Positions 55,049-64,000 of a stretch of DNA of 64,000 nucleotides are shown in pieces. The stretch is from positions 132,340,375 to 132,404,374 of the forward strand of contig NC_133121.1 of NCBI RefSeq assembly GCF_033568475.1, read 5' to 3'. The DNA comes from Henckelia pumila (lineage: Eukaryota; Streptophyta; Magnoliopsida; Lamiales; Gesneriaceae). The notes beneath the pieces are model-generated. The model made no database searches, was not told the DNA's origin, and saw only the letters and a list, made by a program, of their open reading frames with translations. The position numbers and the translations under genes are program-made. The stretch's first letter is position 1; the number at the start of each line of letters is the position of its first letter.

Positions 55049-56180
55049 ATATTTTTTCAGAGGGACTGACAATGCCCTTTTGACACAGTAAAGACTTTCT
55101 GCACAGAATAAGAATATTTTTTAGGGCAGAGATTTGGAGCTGAAGACATAAGATAGTTGTCCGAAATTTTCAGATAGCAGTTATATTCTAAAGTGATATC
55201 TTAAATACCACAATCATCTGTATAATATGATTGCATGATTTTTTTTAAAGATAAATAATAGCCTACGAATTTCTTACACTGCAATGGAAATATCTTCAAT
55301 GCTGCATATATTAGAAAAATAGCAGCAAATGAACTTTCTTCCTTCGAAGAATTGGTCAAGTGTCAGAAGTGTACAGCCTTTCAAAACAACGGAATTTTTC
55401 GTTACTTCATAGTGACCGAATACCTAATGGCAGTATCTCTTGATATTATCCTGCATATGAAAAGATAGCATAAGATATAGTTTCGGGTATAACTAACAAA
55501 AAATATCAGTGTGGAGCGAAAATCTCGACAGGGCTCACATTTTTTACAACTTATTACCACAATTTGACTTCACAACCTTCTACATCCACTCACTAAAAGT
55601 TTCTATCATTACATGAGATACGTTGCTATAATCCACCTCTGTGAGGCTGACTGAAACTATACTTGATTTCCATCAATTTTTTAATGAAAAATCTATTATA
55701 TAGTACGTGAACATTTGAGAAATAACTTCCCTCCATGGACTCCGTTTGAACCATGATTAGAATTATCCAAGTAACTAGGGTCACATTTGTGATTACATCA
55801 GACATGACCATTAAAATGAAGAGGTAATCTTTGCAAAAGATTTTTCATATGTTATCTAACGAAGTAAACCCAGAGTCTAGAAACCTTCTTCTAAAAAATG
55901 ATTTATTTGCCCCTATCCTGTCCACCAGAGCCCTCTATCTCATCAATCAACAAAAATTCAAACCATACAAAGCACTTCAAAATTCTAAATGCTGTAACTT
56001 CCTCATATCGGCATATATCACACCTAATACCATGATATAATTCACCTGCATCTTTTGCACCATACAAATTATCTACGTCAGTGAAACATCAACAGATATC
56101 AAGCCGATCTCACATACAATGAAACATACAAGACAGCTATTTCTACATGTCAGTAGAGAATCTACCATCACTGAGACTAA
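55049..56180. other. Upstream region of MLO
   Basis: It holds the 5' UTR and promoter of MLO and AT-rich DNA. I could not place a TATA box or upstream exon with confidence. Confidence 0.5.
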
Positions 56181-56305
56181 GGTAGTGTTTGGGAGAACTT
56201 TTAAAAAGCACTTCTCAGCTTTCATGAACAAAATTTCATAAAATTGTAAAATATTGTTAATGAAAAGCTGAGAAGTGCTTTCTAAAAGCTCTCACAAACA
56301 CTACC
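56181..56305. mobile_element. Tourist-like MITE (PIF/Harbinger type)
   Basis: This 125-bp element begins GGTAGTGTTTGGGAGAAC and ends in CTCTCACAAACACTACC. The arms pair over about 55 bp (AAGCACTTCTCAGCTTTCAT / ATGAAAAGCTGAGAAGTGCT). It is flanked by TAA on both sides, the usual 3-bp target of PIF/Harbinger. It is located about 1.1 kb upstream of MLO. Confidence 0.88.
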
Positions 56306-57425
56306 TAAATTGTGGTGGATCCAATGCACCACACCGAATCCTTGCAATTGAATCTAAAAAAAACAGTGCTAGAAGGTATTTTCAAAACTTGAATTTTTCG
56401 AAAAGTATACATAAAATTTGAATATCTTTACTCGGGTTGACAAACTCCCAAAGACACAACATTGGACCACCCTTGTTTCTAATTCGTTCGGTCAACCATT
56501 TAAATTCCAAAAATTTGTCCATATTACGAGAAGAAAAAAGGCGACAAATTGCCATGATACCCATTCTCGCAACCCTTCTCGTCCAATCCCTCGCCCACGC
56601 TCCCAGTAACCAGCACCACCAACCCCCAAACCCTCGATCAATCAAAAACTCTTTCAAAGTCTTCTGCCGCATAAGACTCTAGCTGCAGCCACTGACATGG
56701 TATCCACCATCAGATGATGGGTTCCTATCCACGCCAGAGGCTATGCCACCAGCCCAAAAAAACCAGCCGTTGCCTGATTATGGATCAACCCCCGTTGTGG
56801 CATATAAAAATCTTTTCCCATCCAACATTCCGATTACAAAAAAATAAAAAATAAAAAATCCCATAGTCTGACTGCACTACTGTAAAAACCCAGTTCAGTG
56901 GCATTCCCACATAACTTTTTTTTTTCTGTACCAAAATTCTGGACAAAGATTTCAACAAATTCATTAAAATGTAGCATGACAAAAAAATAGATAGACAGAT
57001 AAATTTACATTCATCGTCAGAAGAGGAAGAAAGACGCGTAAAAAGGAGCTCTCTTTTTTTTTTTTTGTCGGAACAACAATGGAAGAAATAAAGGCGGAGT
57101 CTTTTGACTGGTCACGTAATAATATTACCATGATATGATCTTGGTCTAGATTCCGTCAATTCGATAGACGGCAACTTCGGTTTCAACATCCATTGAATTA
57201 ATTCTACGTACTTTGCCAAAAGCGTCGCTATCAAATTCCCAGCCTGCAAGACCCACTTCGATGAGCTGCCTCTTATATCATTAAAATCATCTCATCAAAT
57301 CAAGAAATAGGGTCTTCGAGATTAAAATCCATTGAATTCATTCTACGTACTTGGCAAAACACTACCTTCTAGATTAAAATCGAATGTGGTAAAGGATGAA
57401 TTCGTAGTAATGTAATTTATATCTG
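56306..57425. other. Intergenic DNA upstream of MLO, no gene recognised
   Basis: A moderately GC-rich stretch (56420-56770) is open in several frames but has no recognisable protein. The sequence CATTGAATT-ATTCTACGTACTT occurs twice (57190 and 57330). Confidence 0.5.
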
Positions 57426-57430
57426 ATCAA

Positions 57431-57461
<31 letters not shown>
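57426..57461. repeat. (AAT)n microsatellite
   Basis: A perfect AAT run at the left border of the next TIR element. Confidence 0.9.
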
Positions 57462-57462
57462 T

Positions 57463-58407
57463 GGGAGTGCTATTTACAATAAAAAAAAGTGTTCATCACT
57501 CTCCATTTCATATTTTTATTTAATTATTTGACAAATATACCCATATATATTTCTTTATATCCAAGATTTTGATTGATCCTTCAAAATCTTAACTTATATA
57601 TATTTTCCCATATTAACTATTAGTCTTATTATTCAAAGCTTTGATATTTTAATTTAATAGTACATAGAATCAAAATTTGTACAATTTTACTTTAATTGTA
57701 AATTTTTAATATGTTTATATTTATATCTCGTTCTATCGAAAGTCCATATGAGTAATCAAAGTAGTCATCTAGTATTAAATATTAAAAAAAGATATACTTA
57801 TAATTAATCTATTTAATTATCTCATATTTTATTTTTAATTTTAAAATTATTTTTAATTTTATTTCAATTAATTTAAAAAATTCAAAATACAATAAAAACT
57901 TTGATAAAGTTCTAGATGGAAATATTTTTTTTATTCACGTATTAATTATATCGTTTTTTTAAAAAATAAATAAATTATCTTCATTTACTAATAATATTAA
58001 CTTGATGTTATTTGTTTGAAATAAATTAAACATATTTAATTTAATTGGTAATCAAATCAAGCAATATACTATAAATTTTTAGTGCCATAACTTATTTGAG
58101 ATATTTTTAAAATAAAATCTTTCATAATAATGCGATGATATTTAAAGATGATTTATGATATAAAATTTTTTCTAATTTGAAAATTAGTTTCTTTTTTATA
58201 TATGAAATTTTTATTTTATATTTTATATTTTATATTAAATATAATATTTTATAATTAAATAAAATAGGAAAAGTGTGTAAAATTTAAAAGGATAGATTGC
58301 CATCACAAAATTAGGAAATAACATGTAAAGATAATAATGTCAATCTATAAAATAAATATATGAAGTGGAGTGTTATTAACATTTTTTTAGTGTAAATAAC
58401 ATTTCTC
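57463..58407. mobile_element. TIR element with ~60-bp inverted ends
   Basis: The left end GGGAGTGCTATTTACAATAA and the right end (complement of TTAGTGTAAATAACATTTCTC) pair for about 60 bp, including CACTCTCCATTTCATAT / ATATGAAGTGGAGTG. The interior is AT-rich and non-coding. Both sides are AAT trinucleotide runs, so the target duplication cannot be read. Confidence 0.7.

Positions 58408-58497
<90 letters not shown>
58408..58497. repeat. (AAT)n(ATT)n palindromic microsatellite
   Basis: About 33 bp of AAT repeats meets about 57 bp of ATT repeats at 58440/58441, so the tract is self-complementary. Confidence 0.9.
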
Positions 58498-58500
<3 letters not shown>

Positions 58501-58784
58501 AAACTTGGGCACCCTTTAATAACTACTTTTGGTGCGTCAAGATGACACCAATTGTCCTCTCCATTTTATCCCTATTCATTGAGAGTTCTCTTCACGCCTT
58601 TTTTTTTATGGCAAATGTCAAAATAACATTTTGACAATTTTCATAATTCTAATTTCATCACATGTCTCACAAACGAACGTTCTTTTTTCCCAAACCAAAA
58701 ATAAAAAAAAAATTTATTAAAAAAATACTATAAAAGCACGCAAACGCGTGCTTCGGATCACTATTTATTATTAAATGTCTATGA

Positions 58785-58935
58785 TGCACAAAAACTTTTG
58801 TGAGAGGTCTCACGGTTCATTTTTATAAGACGAGTTTCCTGTTTGAGTCACTAGTGAAAAAAAAATTATTATTTTTTAATTGTAAATATAAGTAAAATTG
58901 ATGCGTGATACCGCCTCACACAACACTTATGAATG
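58785..58935. repeat. Short TIR repeat (GAGAGGTCTCACGG type)
   Basis: AACTTTTGTGAGAGGTCTCA on the left and ACCGCCTCACACAACACTTA on the right form imperfect inverted ends around an AT-rich core. It resembles a small repeat that I recall as widespread in Lamiales genomes. Confidence 0.45.
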
Positions 58936-59980
58936 GTAAATGTTTTTTTTTATATATTGCCTAAATTCATTTTTTTAAAATTTAAATAAAATAAATTATT
59001 GACTTTTTTTTTTAAAATATAAATTTTAGTTACTGTTTGGACTTTGGCGATATTGAATGAACTAGATTTTTGTCTTGATCGCGTAACAGTTGCACGCTAG
59101 CATAAAGATACAATCATAATTTAAGTGTCGAAAATTGATTTATACAGGTAAGGTGTATATATTTCATAAAAATATATAGATCTTGGTGATGCCTCGATAA
59201 GATAGCCCAAACATTTACAAGGACCCGGGTTCTTGAAGGACACGGGGTCTTGAAGGACAGAGTAATCTTTTGAGACCGGGAAATCACTGAAGCCCGAGTA
59301 TGAACACAGAGGCCTGGTATGCAGGGGAAAGAATCGAAGAACCATGGAAGCGGGAGTAACTCAATGGGATAGCTAGATCCGGGATTTATATTTCCAAAGG
59401 TCATGAAGAGGTCACGCTTACCTTGCGTATATTTGACTTTTATTAGAGACCAAATCATTACTAATCACATGGCAGAAGGTACGGGTTCCCCAAGAGATTA
59501 CGGGGATTTAATAAGATGGTTGCGGAAAAGGGTGGGAAATTTTTCAAAACTTTAAATAATGCAAGGGATGCATCACACTTAATCAAAATGAAATTCAAAA
59601 TCTAATAATAACAATATAATTTCGTGACTCCATCACACACAAAATATTTGAAACACAGATGCAACCCTACAATCGAGACGAACTAAAATACGGCATGCCA
59701 AAACCTACTACTAACATTTAAATAGAATAAGGGAGTGTGAGTTTAATTGATTAACTATACACATAAAATACATTTGAAAGTAAACTAAGAACTCACACAA
59801 CGATATCAAGTTGAATGAACATTTAAAAGATACATATTTGAAATTCTCAAACTCAATAAAAAGACTTACAATAAAATAATCAAATCTTAAATCTTTAAAA
59901 GTTGAACATAAATAATTAAACAACAATAACATAAATATAGGAAAATCTTTAAACTTTTAAAAACATCGAAACTATGAAAC
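58936..59980. other. Intergenic DNA, nothing firmly recognised
   Basis: The block 59114-59458 is open on the minus strand in two frames, but I recognise no family. It could be part of the adjacent LTR element. Confidence 0.4.
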
Positions 59981-62928
59981 TGTCGTGCCATGCAATGCCT
60001 TCGCCACTTGGACCCTTCAGACGATCTACCAAAGCCTTTAAATCAAATCTGCTAATCCAACTGCAACATTCAAGTATAGTGAGTCTAAAGACTCAGCAGG
60101 ATTAAAAACATGCATATCGATAACGTAATAGCTTCAAAATGTTTTATACTTAAAATGACTTGAACATACATAACATGATACCTTAAACTTGAAAACTTAA
60201 ACGTAAACATCACGATACTTTGAACTTAAAAATCTTGAACATGAATTTCAAAACTCTATGAAATGCAAAGAACTTAAACATAGACATCTTTATACTTAAC
60301 TTTAAAAACTTGATAATAAACTTCATGCATAACATAAAACATTTCCACTTCGTTTTTTGATGAAACATATGTACTTAAAATCATATGAAAATCATGAAAT
60401 ATAAAATGAATTCTTGACATAAACATGACATAAAAACTTATCGTTTGGGTGACGAATTATGTGAAATTGTGGCAACCATCATAATGGGCACATTCATAGT
60501 TCCTGTTGATCAACAAGCGTTTTCTTTCTTTTCAGAGGCCCCTTCGGAGCTCATCCCGGAGTACCTAACCCGTACATTGAGCCATATGACATTACGCCTC
60601 ATAACATTCGTTCATTAATTTTCGGAGGTCTCTCCAGAGCTCATCCCGAAGTACCTAACCCGTACATTGAGCCGTATTTGGGAGGGTCCCTCCGGTGCCC
60701 AAACCGGAGAACCGTTCCCGTATTGCCACCACAAGGACACATAAAACATCAAAAATATTTTACATGAATGCAACATATCATTCTTTCCATCGTCTTACCA
60801 TGATTCATCATAACATTCATCATTTCATATCGTTTCATCTTCGCATGACTTGCATGTCATTAAACATTCATGGTAATCATCATCATAACATTGTCTCATT
60901 TCATCATTAATATCATAATAAACATCATAATTTCTTTCATGAACTTGCATGTCGTTATATTACAAACTTACTCGATAACTTCATGCATGACATACATGAT
61001 TAAAAATCATACTTTCATATTGAACATAGGTTTCATGAATGAAACTTAGACATGCACATGCATCACATAACGTAATCGGCCCACGTAAGTCGTTCTTTTC
61101 GTTCTTGACGTAAAACTTGAAATTTTTTTTCATAGAAACTCTTAAATATATTTTAAAAGCCTTAAAAGATCATAACCATGAATTTAAGACCCTAAAATAA
61201 CATTAAAAAAAAACTTGAATCCCGAAGGTCATGCGCGGGGGCGCCACTTCTTGGCGCGGGCGCGCTAGCCCTGTGCAGGTGTTGCTGTTTGCACGCGCTC
61301 AAAATCTATTTTTCATTCTGAATTTGGAAATGTGCTAAACAAAAAAGTTGTAGCCCTTGATCTTGGATTTCCAATGTCAAAAACCTCACGTCAATTAGAT
61401 TTTTCAGTAAAAAGATATTCTCATTCTACCAAGATTGGCCAGTGCAAGAATGTCAAAACAATCGATACACTTCGGGGCGATTTTTGCCAAACATCCAAAA
61501 CTATTTTGACAAAACTCAAAACATGAAAGTTGTAAAAATTTAAACTAGATTTCAAATGAAATTGGCCTCATGCCAATTGGATTAGTACACCAGTTGTGAT
61601 CCTAAAAATTGTAACAGGTGTCGCTAATCCGGAGCCACCGAACACAACTTCAACATTTCAAACTTCAAACTTCAAACACAAACTTTTTTAACCCAAAATC
61701 CTAACTATATAAATCATCAAAAATCATTTTCTTGCAATTAAACATGGATTAACTAACTCCAAACACTAAAATCTTAAATGATTTTACTTCGAAACCTTTA
61801 AACCGTAAATACCATAAAAATCACTCAACTTCTTCAAAATCTCAAAAATTCATTTTATTTCAATTAAACATGAATTTCTCACCTTTAAAACTTCCAATAA
61901 CATCATAAATCTTCAAATAATCCATCATTTCCACTCATCTATCAAGAATCATCTCTGATCCGAGAATATAATGTTGGCTCAGATAGAATAGTATACAAAC
62001 GAATCTCATTCCTCCCTTTCTTGTGCTTGAGCGTAAAACTCAATGAACAGCACTCTTGAATCATATGAAATATTTCATTAGTCTGAAGTGCAGAAAGTCT
62101 CACCTGCCGACTCAAGGCATCAGCAGTTGTCAAGAAAGATTATGTTTCACAAATTCATAAATTTATACGATCTAATCTTCATGCCATAAATCATAATTTT
62201 TAACATCGTAAAACCATCAAAACATACTCATCATCATGCATTTTCATATCAAAATAGATATATCTTGAATGGGTTTCAAAACGTAAAATATTTGTTGAAA
62301 AATACTTGCACTTGCCTTTAACAAAGATGGAGTTGATCCGGAGTTTTGGCAACGAGTTAACCACGACACAAACGAGATTTGGAAGCAAACTTTACCTTGG
62401 AAGTTGTAGGATCCGTAGAGAGACCAAGGAGGAAGATGAAGAATGGTGGTGAAGGAGGGGAAACGTGTAAATGGGAAACAAGTGGGAGACAATGACATTA
62501 TGAGGTGGGGAAAAGGGTAGATGAATGAGGTGACATCCAATAATGTGTAACGTGTGTTGACTACTTAAAATGTAGTCCGATCACATGTCCCGACTCGAAC
62601 TGATAAAAATACTATTCCCCAACTCGATTATCTAAAACCTATCAATATTATACTTAAAACACTCGTAAAAATATTTTCTACGATATCGTTCATAGGCTAG
62701 AATCGTTTTCTCAGTCCAGAATCAATTATAATAAAATCATTTAACACAACAAATAAACATATATTTTAATACATGAAACATCAACTTTTAAATCATTTAC
62801 ACAACACATAAAAGTATTTAATTGAAAATAACTTTAAATCTTAAATAATAAAATACAATAACTTAAAATTCATTTAAAATTTTCCTTCAAAAATCATGAG
62901 TGGATTTATGAATTTTTCTGGGTATTAC
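59981..62928 (-). repeat. 3' LTR of a reverse-strand Ty3/gypsy (Tekay-like) element
   Basis: On the minus strand the LTR begins TGTAATACCCAG at 62928. It is preceded by the end of the internal region, AATTTCGAGGACGAAATTC and AAGGAGGG (a polypurine tract at about 62935-62965), the usual 3' junction of Tekay-like elements. It contains GC-rich GCGCGGGCGCGC words near 61240 and a duplicated block GAGCTCATCCC-GAGTACCTAACC (60547 and 60639). The far end near 59981 (TGTCGTGCCATGC) is approximate. No pol lies beyond 62970, so only the LTR and primer site survive. Confidence 0.55.
61949..62129 (-). pseudogene. Displaced Tekay pol fragment (after RNase H)
   Basis: The minus strand reads DALSRQVRLSALQTNEIFHM and [20 protein letters not shown], almost the same as the segment at 27390-27565. 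The fragment is flanked by TCAAGAA on both sides (61942-61948 and 62130-62136) and sits inside LTR sequence. Confidence 0.85.
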
Positions 62929-63129
62929 AATCTACCCTCCTTAAAAAGAATTTCGTCCTCGAAATTCGACTGATCAATCTCTAAAACATAAGTTTTCCTC
63001 AAGTTAATCCATACAATCCCACATTTACATGTCAAATTTCCAATTTCATTGTCTCATAAATCATACACCCGTTGCGTACTCTAATAAATAAAATATTAAT
63101 TATATCGTCCTTATTTGCAATTCTAATCT

Positions 63130-63260
63130 TATTCAATTCGAATCAAAACATATCTGTTCGAATTGGCTGCGAATCTGCTTGAAGATTTAATTCAGATCGA
63201 AACATATCTTTTCAAGTCGGTTGTAAATCTGCTTTAAGATTTAATTCAGATCACCAAAAT
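63130..63260. repeat. Imperfect ~60-bp tandem repeat
   Basis: AATCTGCTTGAAGATTTAATTCAGATC is repeated as AATCTGCTTTAAGATTTAATTCAGATC, with CGAAACATATCT words between. It is directly upstream of the microprotein promoter. Confidence 0.75.
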
Positions 63261-63306
63261 CCTCAATATCTTCAGACACGTGATTCGTACTCCAACGCTA
63301 GCTAAA

Positions 63307-63363
63307 GGTCAAAGAAAACGGTAACAAAACAGCTTGTTTTCTTCTCTTTTCACTTTATAAATA
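63307..63363 (+). promoter_or_regulatory. Putative promoter of the second microprotein gene
   Basis: GGTCAAAGAAAACGGTAACA, ACAGCT and TATAAATA (63356-63363) parallel the promoter at 41130-41173. The TATA-to-ATG distance is 89 bp. Confidence 0.5.
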
Positions 63364-63444
63364 CGATTACTCAAGCTTATTTTTAATCACACTCAACTTA
63401 TTCTTTCTCTCCCAAGTTATTTTTCCATGATCTCCAAGAAGAAG

Positions 63445-63609
63445 ATGGGATTTGCAGTATTACTCTTTGTAACTATTATGATTGTCCTACTCATGAGCCT
63501 TATATTTATCGGTGAATATCCACCACACGTCTTTTATTTATTCTTACATATGCTTGTACTATTTGTTCTTCCCTTATATTGTATTGTCATAATGATAGAT
63601 ATTTACTAA
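63445..63609 (+). CDS. Two-TM microprotein (54 aa), second copy
   Basis: It encodes MGFAVLLFVTIMIVLLMSLI, then FIGEYPPHVFYLF and LVLFVLPLYCIVIMIDIY. There are two hydrophobic segments around a GEYPPHVFYLF hinge. The start at 63445 is chosen because it aligns with the ATG of the copy at 41264, both following AAGAAG. An ATG six codons earlier (63427) would add MISKKK. No LTR, gag or leader repeats are visible around this copy, so it is either a host gene or a trace of another element. Homology with the 41-kb copy covers promoter, leader and CDS and ends at the stop codon. Confidence 0.6.
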   Translation: MGFAVLLFVTIMIVLLMSLIFIGEYPPHVFYLFLHMLVLFVLPLYCIVIMIDIY

Positions 63610-64000
63610 GCTCAATCAAATTCTCAATTTCATTCGTTAAAACTTAGCATTCAAAATATTAATTTCGATAATAAGCTTGTTCCAACAAACTTAACCTTGC
63701 AAACTCCAAAAGTAATTTCACATGCTAACAAATTTTCGTGTCAAAGCTTAATCTAAAATCATTCTTCTTATAGTCCAAAGAAACAATCACCAAGAATATT
63801 ATTTGTCAATGAACCTATTCTATACAACCAAAGTATCTCAACATAAAATCAATTATCATCTTACATTCCTCATGGTGCAAGTATAAAATCCAACAAAAAA
63901 TAATCTTAGTTGTAATGTCCAAAGAATAAAAGTTTCATCAACAAATCATGTGCTCTCATGAAATCTTTTAATCCAAACAATAACATTCAAAGTATATCGA
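63610..64000. other. AT-rich DNA to the window end
   Basis: It follows the microprotein ORF. I see no gene or repeat. Confidence 0.5.

Noticed and set aside
56382..56672. 96-codon minus-strand ORF upstream of MLO, considered as an N-terminal MLO exon
   Set aside because: No signal-peptide character or in-phase splice to the MLO start. Exon 1 already begins with a good MLO N-terminus.

Overview
This window is nuclear DNA from a flowering plant. The genes carry GT-AG introns, plant-specific families are present (P-class PPR, GDSL lipase, MLO), and much of the sequence is LTR retrotransposons and short TIR elements. The transposon families look like those of asterids/Lamiales, perhaps Gesneriaceae, but I infer the order only from general resemblance and the sequence does not prove it.

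Three host genes are well supported. A single-exon PPR gene (1109-3487, +) resembles Arabidopsis At5g08310. A two-exon GDSL esterase/lipase (6828-8669, +) has its full catalytic set. A 15-exon MLO gene (48433-55048, -) belongs to the AtMLO5/7/8/9/10 group. I rebuilt its exons by hand and every splice phase closes to give 555 residues. Weaker signals are a possible last exon at the left edge (106-160) and an unrecognised two-exon reading at 5092-5525.

From 9.6 to 21.7 kb the window is repeats: hAT-type MITEs with 8-bp target duplications, a complete gag-only LTR element (10648-16274), and a nest of CACTA-like GCGACGG hairpins holding a foldback element with a 9-bp target duplication. From 21.7 to 37.3 kb broken retrotransposons are stacked: a copia 5' end, cut by a Tekay-like Ty3/gypsy element, fused inside pol to an Athila-like element, whose 3' LTR abuts the 3' end of a copia element. 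That last element has the same LTR family as the gag-only element and could represent its autonomous partner.

From 40.2 to 46.1 kb lies a young, complete-length but mutated Ty1/copia element with 275-bp LTRs and a perfect 5-bp target duplication. Its leader carries a small two-membrane-segment ORF (57 aa). A second copy with the same promoter layout sits at 63.3-63.6 kb, in a different context. The changes between the copies are mostly synonymous or conservative, so this looks like a real microprotein. It is the most interesting undescribed item here. Other notable structures are covarying hairpin repeats in the Athila element, an antisense ORF with its own TATA box, and a 45-bp in-frame duplication of a splice acceptor in MLO.

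The right end (57-63 kb) is AT-rich DNA with trinucleotide runs, a TIR element, and the 3' LTR of a reverse-strand gypsy element that contains a displaced 180-bp pol fragment.
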